NCBI GenBank assembly: GCA_002437725.1
Contig: DJRF01000025.1
Location: 19,342-83,341 of the forward strand
Length of the DNA stretch: 64,000 bases
From: Treponema sp. UBA6367
GTDB lineage: Bacteria > Spirochaetota > Spirochaetia > Treponematales > Treponemataceae
Direction of reading: 5' to 3'
A program made the translations under genes and the position numbers. Below are positions 41,053 to 50,025 of the stretch, piece after piece; positions within the stretch are counted from its first letter, which is position 1; the number at the start of each line of letters is the position of its first letter. The notes under the pieces are model-generated. The model was not told the origin of the DNA. It made no database searches and saw nothing but the letters and a program-made list of their open reading frames with translations.

Positions 41053-42576
41053 TTACTTTGCAGACGGACGAGCGAAAACTTCCGTTGAAAGCGACCCGCA
41101 AATTCTGCTATCTATTTTTGAATAGGCAGATATTGCAAAATAGTAAATAGTTCCGTTTTCTAATCCAGTTATAGTATAATTTGTTACATTGCCAACATCA
41201 ATTGGGGAACTCCCCTGAGCAGCGACTCTACCGAGATATTCGCCTGGGTGCGTTCCATAAAAAATTAAATAGCCGCCAACAGAATCATCTACAGAATAAG
41301 ACCAGGAAAGAGTTGCGCTCTGGTTTCCTTTTTGAACAGAAATATTAAAAGGCGCTAATGGTTCTGGCAAAACAGTGTAGTCAACTTCAATTGAAGTAAC
41401 CGCAGGCGTTTTGTTCCCCGCTCCGTCTGGAAAAAGATTCGCGGCAACTTGAAAATACATTCCAGAAACGCCGTCAATTTTTTGTCCAGGTACAACAGGC
41501 TTCCACTCAGGGAAATCAGAAGTCCAGTTAAAGCGATTATCTCCGCCTCGCATAAAGAACTGAACTTCTGTTTGCTCAGGGATTTCAGCTTCTACCGCAA
41601 TGGAATTTACAACCGTTCCAGGTTTTGTAAGAATAGGAACAGATTCAAATCTTCCGCCAGAATTTTGGTAGAGCGACTGCGAAAAACTTTTTCCATCCTC
41701 TGAAAAGTACGATTCAAAAGAAGAAGAAAAACTTCTTGAAATTTTTACATCGTCTATAAGGCCTGTGTAAGAAGGGCAAAGCTCTAAATCTGCGGCGACA
41801 CCTATAACAGCAGGGAATACAGTTCCGTTTTCATGCTCTGTGTCAGTTATAAATTTTATACATTCCAGCTCGCCGTTAATTCTGTACTCAAGGATTCCGG
41901 TTTCTTCCTGAAATGAAATAAAATGATGCGACCACTTGCCTGGTATTATTCTTCGATTGGTGACAAGATTTACATCTCCGCCGTTTTTTGTGTAGCCGTC
42001 AAAAATATTGCTAAAAGTAGCGAGCATTTTATTCTGATAAAAAGAAAAGTTTACAAGCTGATAAACAACCTGCTCTTCAATAGTTCTGCTTGAACGCCAG
42101 TTTATAATAACTTCGCCATTTTCAACTGTATAAGGGCATATCCAAAATTCTATTAAAAATGAACCGGCAGGACTTTCTCCTCCGAACAGACTGTTTTTAT
42201 TTCCTCTGAGCACAAGTCCGCCAGAAGCGCGTTTCCTGCTTAAAGCAGCTTGCTTTCCATGTATGGCTTTTTTTGACTCAAACAAGGAATTTTCTACAAC
42301 TGAATAATTTCCTGCCCTGTCTGCAAAATTTTTATCTTCAAAATCCAATAGTAAATCTGTATCTTCCTGCAATAAATTGGATTTAGTAGCAAGCTGCAAA
42401 CATTCATACCCAAAGCGACCAGTTCCTGTTGTAATTCCGTTGCGAACGTTTACATCTTTCCAGCCAGAAGAAGCCCCCATTACATATTTTTCTGCAAAAA
42501 CCGGGAATAAAAATACCAAGAAAAAAAGGGCTGCAAAGAGCCTTGAAAAAAAATCGAAACCGAAAGACTTATGCAA
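41053..42576 (-). CDS. Exported protein with LamG-like and fibronectin type III domains
   Basis: A signal peptide (FFSRLFAALFFLVFLFPVFA) precedes a concanavalin/LamG-like domain (about 60-290, with LIEFWICPYTVENGEV and SYTGLIDDVKISRSF), a strand-rich linker, and a C-terminal fibronectin type III domain (about 405-500, WSYSVDDSVGGYLIFYGT and ITGLENGTIYYFAISAYS). An adhesin or carbohydrate-binding surface protein is plausible. The start is uncertain: ATG 42627 would overlap the uvrC start codon on the other strand, while TTG 42576 gives a normal signal peptide. I use the TTG. Confidence 0.72.
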   Translation of the reverse strand: MHKSFGFDFFSRLFAALFFLVFLFPVFAEKYVMGASSGWKDVNVRNGITTGTGRFGYECLQLATKSNLLQEDTDLLLDFEDKNFADRAGNYSVVENSLFESKKAIHGKQAALSRKRASGGLVLRGNKNSLFGGESPAGSFLIEFWICPYTVENGEVIINWRSSRTIEEQVVYQLVNFSFYQNKMLATFSNIFDGYTKNGGDVNLVTNRRIIPGKWSHHFISFQEETGILEYRINGELECIKFITDTEHENGTVFPAVIGVAADLELCPSYTGLIDDVKISRSFSSSFESYFSEDGKSFSQSLYQNSGGRFESVPILTKPGTVVNSIAVEAEIPEQTEVQFFMRGGDNRFNWTSDFPEWKPVVPGQKIDGVSGMYFQVAANLFPDGAGNKTPAVTSIEVDYTVLPEPLAPFNISVQKGNQSATLSWSYSVDDSVGGYLIFYGTHPGEYLGRVAAQGSSPIDVGNVTNYTITGLENGTIYYFAISAYSKIDSRICGSLSTEVFARPSAK

Positions 42577-42625
42577 AAATGGAAAAAATATATTTTTTTT
42601 GCTAAAATAAAATCTGTTATAAATC

Positions 42626-44608
42626 ATGGCAAACAATACAAACGCAAAATCAGAATCAGTTCTTGCAAGGGAACAACTTCATCAGACTGCATTAAAAGCT
42701 CCTTCTTCCAGTGGCGTTTACCTTTGGAAAAATCCAAAAGGCGATGTTATTTACGTTGGAAAAGCAAAAAATCTTAAAAATCGCCTTTCCTCATATTTTT
42801 CAGGAAACAAAGACATAAAAACACGCCTTTTAATTTCCCATGCTCAGACAATCGAATATATCACAACAGAAAACGAATACGAAGCGTTTTTGCTGGAAAA
42901 CAACCTTATAAAAAAATATACTCCAAAGTACAACATTTGCCTTAAGGACGGAAAGTCGTATCCAGTGCTCCGCATAACAAAGGAAGACTTTCCTAGAATA
43001 TTTAAAACACGGCGCGTAATAAACGACGGTTCCATGTACTTCGGCCCCTATCCAGATGCAAATGCTTTAGACACATTTATAGAAACTCTTTATAAAATCT
43101 ATCCGCTAAGACATTGCAAAACCTTAAAAAACAGGGAAACGCCTTGCCTATATTATCACATGAATCAATGTTCTGCTCCATGCTGCTCAAAAATTTCAAA
43201 AGAATCCTACAATGTTTTTATCGGAGAAATAAAACAACTTCTTGAGGGAAAGGACAAAAGCACTCTGAAAAAACTGAACTTAGAAATGAAGGAAGCTGCA
43301 AGTAAATTAAATTTTGAAAAAGCAGCCCGCATGAGAGATGGAATTAGAGCGCTTACAGTAATGCAGAATCAAAATATCGTGGAAAGCTTTGACAATACAG
43401 ACAGAGATTACATTGCATTTTATCGCGAAGGTGAACTTGTAAGCTTTACAGTTTTAAAAATTCGTTCTGGAAAACTCCTTGGAAGAGATAATTACAGAGT
43501 TGTAAGCCTAAATGAAGATGACGAGCTTACGCAAGAGTTTATAAGCGTCTACTACAATTCACCGGAAGAAATTCCGCCGCACATTTATGTTCCTACAAAA
43601 AACGGCCAGCAAAGCTTAAACCGATGGATAAAAGAAACTTTTTCGCTTGAATCAGAAGTCGTGCTTGTTGACGACAATATAGAAAATGCGCCTAGACACA
43701 AAGCGGCAATGAACATGGCTTTTGAAAACGCAAAAGAAGACATAATAAGAAGACTTCGTGAACGAGGTGATACACCTGCAATGGAAGAATTAAAAGAAAT
43801 ACTAAACCTGAACCATCTTCCAGTAAGAATAGAAGGATTTGATATTGCTCATATCGGCGGAAAATTTCCAGTCGCTTCGCTAATAAGTTTTTACAACGGC
43901 AATCCGGACAAAAAAAACTACAGATATTTTAGGCTAAAGACAACAGACGGCTACATCGATGACTTTCAATCTATGAGGGAAGCTGCAAGCAGAAGGTACA
44001 CAAGGCTTTTAAACGAACAAGCGGAACTGCCAGACTTAATCTTGATAGATGGAGGAATTGGCCAAGTAAACGCAGTTCAAGGCGTAATCTCTGCATTAGG
44101 TTTAAACATTCCGATTGCAGGTATTGCAAAAAGGGACGAAGAAATTTGGCTGCCATTTGCTGAAAAACCAATTTGTCTTCCAAAAAGAAGCGATGCCTTA
44201 AGACTTTTGCAGAGGGTGCGCGACGAAACCCACCGATTTGCAACCAGCAGAAATCAACGCCTAAGAACAAAGGAAAATACTCAAAATATATTTGAACAGA
44301 TTCCTAACATTGCTAAAAAAAGAGCCATTCTTCTAGCAAAAAAATTTACAACACTTGAAAACCTTGCCGAAGCCTCAGAAAATCAAATCGCTCAAGCCTT
44401 GAATATAAAAACTTCTGAAGCTGCAAAAATTCTTGTTTTTGCAAAAGAACTGCTAAAAAAACAAAAAGACAAAAAGCAAGAGCAAATGAAGTCTTTAAAA
44501 GAAGCTGGAACCACTTGGCAAAAAGCAGCAGAAGCCCAGTACATAACGGATTTAGCAACACTCGCGCTGCAAGTTGCAGATTCTTCTGCAAAAAGCAAAA
44601 AAGACTAA
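42626..44608 (+). CDS. uvrC: Excinuclease ABC subunit C
   Basis: A 660-residue nucleotide-excision repair nuclease that cuts on both sides of the lesion after UvrB loading. In order: GIY-YIG domain (SGVYLWKNPKGDVIYVGKAK), UVR motif that contacts UvrB (KLNFEKAARMRDGI), RNase H-like endonuclease domain (EGFDIAHIGGKFPVAS) and two helix-hairpin-helix motifs at the end. Lys-rich C-terminal extension of about 50 residues. The stop is followed directly by an end of repeat copy D. No ribosome binding site is seen before the ATG, so a short or absent leader is likely. Confidence 0.95.
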   Translation: MANNTNAKSESVLAREQLHQTALKAPSSSGVYLWKNPKGDVIYVGKAKNLKNRLSSYFSGNKDIKTRLLISHAQTIEYITTENEYEAFLLENNLIKKYTPKYNICLKDGKSYPVLRITKEDFPRIFKTRRVINDGSMYFGPYPDANALDTFIETLYKIYPLRHCKTLKNRETPCLYYHMNQCSAPCCSKISKESYNVFIGEIKQLLEGKDKSTLKKLNLEMKEAASKLNFEKAARMRDGIRALTVMQNQNIVESFDNTDRDYIAFYREGELVSFTVLKIRSGKLLGRDNYRVVSLNEDDELTQEFISVYYNSPEEIPPHIYVPTKNGQQSLNRWIKETFSLESEVVLVDDNIENAPRHKAAMNMAFENAKEDIIRRLRERGDTPAMEELKEILNLNHLPVRIEGFDIAHIGGKFPVASLISFYNGNPDKKNYRYFRLKTTDGYIDDFQSMREAASRRYTRLLNEQAELPDLILIDGGIGQVNAVQGVISALGLNIPIAGIAKRDEEIWLPFAEKPICLPKRSDALRLLQRVRDETHRFATSRNQRLRTKENTQNIFEQIPNIAKKRAILLAKKFTTLENLAEASENQIAQALNIKTSEAAKILVFAKELLKKQKDKKQEQMKSLKEAGTTWQKAAEAQYITDLATLALQVADSSAKSKKD

Positions 44609-44733
44609 TAGCCAAACCAACTCAAGCGAAGCGCGAGCACAACCATCGGTAGCATGGGTTAGTAAACTAACCTTGGAAAGTCGCTGACAGCGATTCCTTC
44701 ACGACTTATATAAGACTCGACATTCGGACTAAA
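44609..44733. repeat. Repeat family 1, copy D (truncated)
   Basis: It begins TAGCCAAACC immediately after the TAA stop of uvrC, keeps the GCGCGAGCACAACCATC block and the 3' nested hairpin region, and lacks the left third. It lies between uvrC and the lptC promoter. Confidence 0.65.
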
Positions 44734-44747
44734 TATCTAATTTCAAC

Positions 44748-44777
44748 TTTACAGCCTTGACTATTTCAACTTATAAT
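44748..44777 (+). promoter_or_regulatory. Promoter of lptC-lptA-lptB
   Basis: TTTACA (44748-44753), 18-base spacer, TATAAT (44772-44777). The start of transcription would fall near 44784, leaving a leader of about nine bases before the ATG at 44793. Confidence 0.55.
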
Positions 44778-44792
44778 GAAAAAATCAGTTTA

Positions 44793-45356
44793 ATGAAGCG
44801 TCTTTTTTTTCTATTTTCAATAATTATTCTTTCTTCATGTTCGCTAAAATACGGAACTGCCGTTCACGATGAAAACTCAGTCCCAGAATTCACATTTAGC
44901 AACGCAAACTATACAACTTACGAAAACAACGTGCAAACCATGAACCTAAAAACAGAAAAAATGGAGCAGTACAAAGGCGGCTCAGCTACTTATGCAAAAA
45001 ATGTTCAGTTTACAATCTGCGATTCAGACGGCGTTCTGACCACAAAAGGCAAGTGCGGTCTGTTAGGCTCTAATTCCGACGAAAAAAAATACACACTTTT
45101 CGACAACATTGAAATAGAAAATCTAAAAGACGACATAAAATTAAGCGCGAATTCGCTAAGGTGGAATGGAAAAACAGAGCAGCTAACAGGCAGCCGCACA
45201 GATTTGGTCACTATCCAAAAGGGAAATACGGTTATTCATGGCAGCGGATTTTCAGCAAGCGCAGTAAGCCGTCAATATGCTTTTACAGGAGTTGTTACTG
45301 GTCAAACAAGCGCAATCCCACAGGAAGGAGAAAATCCTAATGCTCAAAAAGATTAG
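44793..45356 (+). CDS. lptC: LptC-like lipoprotein
   Basis: A 187-residue protein with a lipoprotein signal (MKRLFFLFSIIILSSC, lipobox LSSC), so it is anchored by a lipid at Cys16. The rest is strand-rich, with the OstA/LptC-like pattern (GGSATYAKNVQFT, LSANSLRWNGKTEQLTG). In Gram-negative bacteria LptC takes lipopolysaccharide from the ABC transporter to LptA; E. coli LptC has a membrane helix instead. I start at ATG 44793. The gene overlaps lptA by 17 bases. Confidence 0.78.
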   Translation: MKRLFFLFSIIILSSCSLKYGTAVHDENSVPEFTFSNANYTTYENNVQTMNLKTEKMEQYKGGSATYAKNVQFTICDSDGVLTTKGKCGLLGSNSDEKKYTLFDNIEIENLKDDIKLSANSLRWNGKTEQLTGSRTDLVTIQKGNTVIHGSGFSASAVSRQYAFTGVVTGQTSAIPQEGENPNAQKD

Positions 45357-46149
45357 CCTTTTTACTCTAGCTGCATTTTTTTGCATAGCAGCAGCGTCTT
45401 CAGAACAGATAACATTTTCGGCAAACAGCATGTCTGGAAGAATCGGAGAAAAATCTGACAGCACAAATCTAATTGGAGAAGCCTACGTCCTTACAGAATC
45501 AATGGAAATTTCTGCAGATTCAATCAGCATGTCTGGCAACGATTTTCGCTACATAGAAGCAAGCGGCAACGTAAAAGGAAAAAACATGGAATCTCAAATG
45601 GAATTTTCATGCGGAAAAATGAAATACGACAGAGAAAGCAAAATCGCAGAGCTTTTTGACGATGCCGCAATGAAAGATACAAAAAATGAAGTTTCCGCAA
45701 AGGCCCAGATAATTGAATACAACCAAAACACAGACATTGCAACGATGCAATTCGATGTAGAATTAAAACAAAAGGACAACACTTGCACCGGAGCTTATGC
45801 AATCTACAGAAAAGCAAACAAAATGCTGGAATTGAGCGGAAATTCCCAAATAAAACAAGGAACAGATACTTTTAGGGCGCAAGAAATTACGTTAAACCTT
45901 GATACTCAAGAAATCACTTTGGACGGAAGAGTAAAAGGAACTATTATAGATGAACGAAAAAACGAATCTGAAGAAAAAACTTCCGGCTCAGAAACTGCTG
46001 AAGACGCTGAAAATAATTCCAGTTTAGAAAACGCAGATTCAACTAAAGAAAACGAATCGCAACTTACAGAAGAAAAGTCTTTGGAAAATCAAAAGGATTC
46101 TAAAGCATTGCAGCAAGAAGAACAAAAATCTACAGAAGGTGAAAAATAA
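45340..46149 (+). CDS. lptA: LptA-like periplasmic OstA-domain protein
   Basis: A 269-residue exported protein: a signal peptide (1-20, LFTLAAFFCIAAASS), then a beta-jellyroll OstA domain (about 22-200; ADSISMSGNDFRYIEASGNV and AQEITLNLDTQEITLDGRV). A Glu/Ser/Asn-rich acidic tail of about 60 residues (208-269) is not part of the usual family. LptA forms the periplasmic bridge for lipopolysaccharide. GGAAGGAG before ATG 45340 fixes the start. The stop overlaps the lptB ATG (TAATG). Confidence 0.8.
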   Translation: MLKKISLFTLAAFFCIAAASSEQITFSANSMSGRIGEKSDSTNLIGEAYVLTESMEISADSISMSGNDFRYIEASGNVKGKNMESQMEFSCGKMKYDRESKIAELFDDAAMKDTKNEVSAKAQIIEYNQNTDIATMQFDVELKQKDNTCTGAYAIYRKANKMLELSGNSQIKQGTDTFRAQEITLNLDTQEITLDGRVKGTIIDERKNESEEKTSGSETAEDAENNSSLENADSTKENESQLTEEKSLENQKDSKALQQEEQKSTEGEK

Positions 46150-46880
46150 TGCAAGAACACGTACTTAGAGTTTCAAGCCTTTTTAAAAGTTTTGGACACA
46201 AAAAAGTTGTGCAGGGAATAGATTTTTCAATAAAAACTGGAGAGGTTTTAGGTCTGCTAGGTCCAAACGGAGCAGGAAAAACCACAACTTTCTACATGAT
46301 TGTAGGATTTTATAAACCTACCGCTGGCGAAATTTTCCTTAATGAAGAAAAAATAACTCCTCTTCCAATGTACAAAAGAGCAAGAAAAGGAATCTCTTAC
46401 TTGCCGCAGGAGCCTAGCGTGTTCAAAAAACTAACAGTGGAAGAAAATATTTGGTCAATTTTAGAAACAAGAAAAGACCTTTCAAAGTTAGAAAAAAAAC
46501 AAAAACTTGAAGATTTAATAGAAGAATTTGCAATCGGGCGGATACGCAAGCAGTACGCCTTCACACTTTCTGGCGGAGAGCGAAGAAGGACTGAAATCGC
46601 GCGCTCATTGGCAATAGAGCCAAAATTTCTTTTGCTGGACGAACCATTTGCTGGAATCGATCCAATTGCAGTTGCAGACATAAAGCACATGATAGGGCTT
46701 TTAGCAAAAAGAGGAATTGGCATTTTAATAACAGACCACAATGTTCGCGACACATTGGAAATAACAGACAGAGCAATAATTGTTAGTTCCGGTCAGATTT
46801 CAATTCAAGGCACAAAAGAAGAAATTTTAAATAGCCAGCTTGCCCGCGATGTATATTTAGGAAAAGATTTTTCAATGTGA
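46149..46880 (+). CDS. lptB: LptB-type ABC transporter ATP-binding protein
   Basis: A 243-residue ATPase: Walker A GPNGAGKTT, Q-loop YLPQEPSVFKKLT, signature LSGGERRRTEIARSLA, Walker B FLLLDEPFAGIDP and the switch His in LITDHNVRDTLE. These match LptB (YhbG), which powers lipopolysaccharide extraction with LptF and LptG; the membrane partners are not in this window. Coupled to lptA by TAATG. The stop is followed by TAGCCTAAACTT, a lone end of repeat family 1. Confidence 0.9.
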   Translation: MQEHVLRVSSLFKSFGHKKVVQGIDFSIKTGEVLGLLGPNGAGKTTTFYMIVGFYKPTAGEIFLNEEKITPLPMYKRARKGISYLPQEPSVFKKLTVEENIWSILETRKDLSKLEKKQKLEDLIEEFAIGRIRKQYAFTLSGGERRRTEIARSLAIEPKFLLLDEPFAGIDPIAVADIKHMIGLLAKRGIGILITDHNVRDTLEITDRAIIVSSGQISIQGTKEEILNSQLARDVYLGKDFSM

Positions 46881-46900
46881 TAGCCTAAACTTTATTAAAA
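46881..46900. repeat. Solitary end of repeat family 1 after lptB
   Basis: TAGCCTAAACTTTATT directly after the lptB stop codon equals the terminal inverted repeat of copy C for 12 bases. The rest of the element is gone. Confidence 0.45.
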
Positions 46901-46952
46901 AAATCGCTTTTCTCCAATAAAACATCAATTTTCTACTATATTATAAGCAGGT

Positions 46953-46981
46953 TTGACAATATTATTCTGTCATGATATTAT
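46953..46981 (+). promoter_or_regulatory. Promoter of rny
   Basis: TTGACA (46953-46958), 17-base spacer, TATTAT (46976-46981), with TG before the -10. A perfect -35. The leader of about 40 bases contains AAGGAG (47011-47016). Confidence 0.8.
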
Positions 46982-47027
46982 TAGTTTGAAATATTCTACG
47001 CAATAATAAAAAGGAGAAATTTATAAA

Positions 47028-48566
47028 ATGAACAAAAGTTATTTAATCTTGTTCATTGTTCTCCCTGTTGCTGGAATTGCTCTTGGATGGATTATTCGCT
47101 GGCTTTATGCCAGATTTCAACTATCTGCATCAGAACAAAAAGCAGAACGTGTAAAACAGGACGCTATAAAAGAGGCTGAAGCTCAGAAAAAAGAAATTTT
47201 GCTAAACGCAAAAGATGAACTCATTCGCGAACGAAACCAGCAGGAACGGGAAAACAGAGAACGCCGTGCAGAAGTACAACGCTACGAAGCAAGAGTAAAC
47301 AAGAAAGAAGAAATTGTTGACCAGCGAACCGCTGAATGTGAAAAGAAAGAAAAAGAATTTGCAGAAAAAGCAGTCGCAATGAAAAAAAGAGAAGCAACTC
47401 TTTCTGCACAAGAAGAAGAATTAAGAAAAGAACTTGAACGGATTTCAGGTCTTTCCGCACAGGAAGCAAAAGAGCTTATAATTAAAAGCCTTGAAAACGA
47501 TGCAAAACATGACGCTCAAGCGCTTATAAACAAGATTGAACAAGATGCTCAGCTTTCCGCAGAAAAAAAAGCAAGAGAAATTCTTGTTTCTACAATCCAA
47601 AGAATCGCTCCTGAAACAACTAGCGACATAACAGTTACTACAGTTTCTCTTCCAAGCGATGAAATGAAAGGCCGCATCATAGGACGCGAAGGCAGGAACA
47701 TAAGAACCTTAGAAACCCTTACTGGAGTTGACATCATAATCGATGACACGCCAGAAGCCGTTGTAATTTCTTGCTTCGACCCCGTGCGCAAAGAAATTGC
47801 AAAAGAATCTTTGGAACGGCTTATTTCGGACGGAAGAATTCATCCTGCAAGAATTGAAGAAATTGTTCAAAAAGTTACAAGAGAAGTTCAAAACAAGATT
47901 TATGAAGAAGGCGAAAAAGCCTTGTTTGATCTTGGCATTCACAACATGCCTACAGAAGGCGTAAGAGCATTGGGAAGGCTCTATTTCCGCACCAGTTACG
48001 GACAGAATGTTCTTACCCACTCTAAAGAAGTTGCAATGGTAGCTTCTTTGATTGCGGCAGAAGTTGGAGCAGACAGAGAACTTGCAAAACGCGCCGCAAT
48101 TTTGCACGATATTGGAAAGGGAGCTGAAAACGACAGCGACCAGAACCACGCAGAAGTTGGAGCCGAAATGGCTCGTAAGATGGGAGAAGATGCAAGAGTT
48201 ATAAATGCAATTGCCGCTCACCACAACGACATTGAAGCTACAACGCAGGAAGCAATTATTGTTCAAATAGCAGATGCAATATCGGCAGCAAGACCTGGCG
48301 CTCGTCGCGAAACTATAGACAACTATGTAAAGCGCCTTGAAAACCTTGAAACTATTGCAGAAAAATTCGAAGGCGTTGAAAAAGCCTATGCTATTCAAGC
48401 AGGTCGCGAATTACGCATTCTTGTAAACAATGAAAAAATTGCAGACAACGAAGTAAAGCAGTTAGCTAGCGATATAGCAAAGCAGATTGAAACTGATTTA
48501 AAATATCCTGGAAGAATAAGGCTAACAATGATTAGAGAAACTAGAATCGTAGAATACGCAAGATAA
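47028..48566 (+). CDS. rny: Ribonuclease Y
   Basis: A 512-residue membrane-anchored endoribonuclease that starts mRNA decay. Layout: an N-terminal membrane helix (about 4-27), a long Glu/Lys/Arg-rich coiled coil (28-190), a KH RNA-binding domain (GRIIGREGRNIRTLETLTGV) and an HD metal-dependent phosphohydrolase domain (RAAILHDIGKG). Length and order match the family. A strong promoter and AAGGAG site precede it, and a strong terminator follows. A single gene. Confidence 0.95.
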   Translation: MNKSYLILFIVLPVAGIALGWIIRWLYARFQLSASEQKAERVKQDAIKEAEAQKKEILLNAKDELIRERNQQERENRERRAEVQRYEARVNKKEEIVDQRTAECEKKEKEFAEKAVAMKKREATLSAQEEELRKELERISGLSAQEAKELIIKSLENDAKHDAQALINKIEQDAQLSAEKKAREILVSTIQRIAPETTSDITVTTVSLPSDEMKGRIIGREGRNIRTLETLTGVDIIIDDTPEAVVISCFDPVRKEIAKESLERLISDGRIHPARIEEIVQKVTREVQNKIYEEGEKALFDLGIHNMPTEGVRALGRLYFRTSYGQNVLTHSKEVAMVASLIAAEVGADRELAKRAAILHDIGKGAENDSDQNHAEVGAEMARKMGEDARVINAIAAHHNDIEATTQEAIIVQIADAISAARPGARRETIDNYVKRLENLETIAEKFEGVEKAYAIQAGRELRILVNNEKIADNEVKQLASDIAKQIETDLKYPGRIRLTMIRETRIVEYAR

Positions 48567-48587
48567 TAAGATAAAAACTGTATTATT

Positions 48588-48641
48588 TGGTTCAGCCAGT
48601 TCTTTGAGCGAAAACTTAAACTTGGCTGAACCATTTTTTTT
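48588..48641 (+). terminator. Intrinsic terminator of rny
   Basis: An 11-bp stem TGGTTCAGCCA / TGGCTGAACCA (48588-48598 with 48623-48633) is followed by a run of T (48634-48641). It starts about 22 bases after the rny stop. Confidence 0.85.
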
Positions 48642-48648
48642 CTAATAA

Positions 48649-48744
48649 ACAAAAGGTCGAAAGCCGAGTTTTTTATAACTGTGAAAAAAACTTTCAATGC
48701 TTTTATGCATTTTTATAAAAGCACGGCTTTCGACCTACAAGCTA
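48649..48744. repeat. Repeat family 1 remnant, copy F, hairpin between convergent genes
   Basis: The arms AGGTCGAAAGCCG and CGGCTTTCGACCT form a 13-bp perfect inverted repeat around an AT-rich core that includes TTATAACTGTGAAAA. The ends match the variant end TCGAAAG/CTTTCGA of copies A and G. It may terminate the barrel gene on the minus strand, whose stop is at 48742. Confidence 0.6.
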
Positions 48745-49344
48745 GAACGAAATATTTAGATAGCAGGCAATAATATTATCCCATTCATTATTACCTCGAG
48801 GAACACATCTATAATAAGCCCCTATTGCAGGCAATGCGTCCCAGCTAGAGCAATACAAAAAATCATATTCCAAACTTAACCTAAATCCATTTCCCCAGGA
48901 AGCAGAAGAAACATTTTCTTCAGAACTGCCAATGTTGGAAAAATCTGTTCTGCAACCAAGCAAGTAGGCTAAGCCAAAATTCAATCCGCCTGCGCCAACG
49001 TAAACTTTTACGCCCGTCCAAAATGAATAATCAAGATGATTATTATGAACCTGTCCGTTCCAGATAAAATCCGCTAAAGCATCCGCTCCAAGCAAAAGCT
49101 TTAATGGTCTTATTACTGAAAAATAGACATCTCCGTTCAAGCCAATTATAAATCTGTTTGGATTGTCATCGGGATTTACAGAATTGTTCATATCAACAAC
49201 AGAACTGCTTCCATAAGCTGGATAGCCAGACGAAATTCCAAAATCAGCACCGAAAGTTCGTTTTGTTTGTGCATTTAGAATAACAGGAAAAACAAAAACA
49301 AAGGAACATAACAAAATGTATTTTCTTAATATATTATATTTCAT
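48742..49344 (-). CDS. Putative small outer-membrane beta-barrel protein
   Basis: A 200-residue exported protein: signal peptide (1-25, ending LNAQ), then alternating strands with Gly and aromatic residues (FGADFGISSGYPAYG, FRLSLEYDFLYCSS), ending in Ser-Phe as outer-membrane barrels often do. About eight strands are possible. No named family recognised. It starts four bases after the stop of the DoxX-like gene and has no ribosome binding site of its own, so it is probably translated by coupling. Confidence 0.55.
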   Translation of the reverse strand: MKYNILRKYILLCSFVFVFPVILNAQTKRTFGADFGISSGYPAYGSSSVVDMNNSVNPDDNPNRFIIGLNGDVYFSVIRPLKLLLGADALADFIWNGQVHNNHLDYSFWTGVKVYVGAGGLNFGLAYLLGCRTDFSNIGSSEENVSSASWGNGFRLSLEYDFLYCSSWDALPAIGAYYRCVPRGNNEWDNIIACYLNISF

Positions 49345-49348
49345 AAAA

Positions 49349-49765
49349 CTAACTATTTTGAAGAACTATAAGAGATCCAAGAACTATAAGATGATTTGCA
49401 AATTGATACAACCATGAAAGGAAGTTCTTTGCGCCACCATTAAAAATTCCGCTATTACCAAGAAAATCTATAAGAACGATTGCAACAATCCATACAATCA
49501 TAATTATTAAGAGAAGAATCTTATTAAAAGAAGCCATTGAATTTGGAACAAAAAGTCCTACTATCAATAAAATTCCTGAAATTATTTCAATAACAGCAAA
49601 CACAATTACAAGAATATTCTTTACGTTGCCTGCAAAGATTCCTTTAATTGCAGCAGAAGCAGCATCTCCGCCACCTTGCAAAGCCCAAATTCCTGCAACT
49701 GCAAGCATAATCCCTACTGCAAGTTGAAGAATAATTCTTCCTATTGAAAGTCTTCTATCCGCCAT
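49349..49765 (-). CDS. Small four-helix membrane protein (DoxX-like)
   Basis: A 138-residue protein with four hydrophobic helices (about 10-30, 48-70, 78-100 and 115-135). Size, helix count and the pattern near RIILQLAVGIMLAVAGIWAL resemble the DoxX/DUF-type small membrane proteins, but I cannot assign a function. AGGAGG precedes the ATG. First gene of a two-gene unit with the barrel protein. Repeat copy E lies upstream. Confidence 0.55.
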   Translation of the reverse strand: MADRRLSIGRIILQLAVGIMLAVAGIWALQGGGDAASAAIKGIFAGNVKNILVIVFAVIEIISGILLIVGLFVPNSMASFNKILLLIIMIVWIVAIVLIDFLGNSGIFNGGAKNFLSWLYQFANHLIVLGSLIVLQNS

Positions 49766-49802
49766 ACCTTCCTCCTTTGGCTAATTTTAGTTTTAAACCT
49801 TA

Positions 49803-50009
49803 TATACCCCAAACTTCAAGTTTTTATAACTGTTATAAAAAACTTTCAGCGAATTTTCAATTTGTTCAGACGGTTGTGTCCGCACTTCGTTTGAATGGAT
49901 CTGGGTTGCTACGCAACTTTAATTGTTCTAATCGCCCAAAATCTTCACAAATTGCAACTTCGCTTACGCTTTTGTTTATTTTTCTAAAACTCTAAGTTTA
50001 GACTATATA
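49803..50009. repeat. Intergenic repeat family 1, copy E
   Basis: A near-full copy in the same orientation as copy C: ends CCCCAAACTTCAAGTTTTTA and CTAAAACTCTAAGTTTAG, the ACGGTTGTG..GCACTTCGTTTGAAT block, and GGGTTGCTACGCAACTTTAA. The outermost bases on both sides are TATA. It lies downstream of the ASCH gene and upstream of the DoxX-like gene; I see no gene in the 260-base gap. Confidence 0.75.
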
Positions 50010-50025
50010 AATATTATCACCAATA

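Noticed and set aside
47709..48398. A 229-codon open frame on the minus strand inside rny
   Set aside because: It lies wholly antisense to a clear ribonuclease Y gene, has a Phe/Cys/Asn-rich composition typical of reversed coding sequence, and has no start signal.
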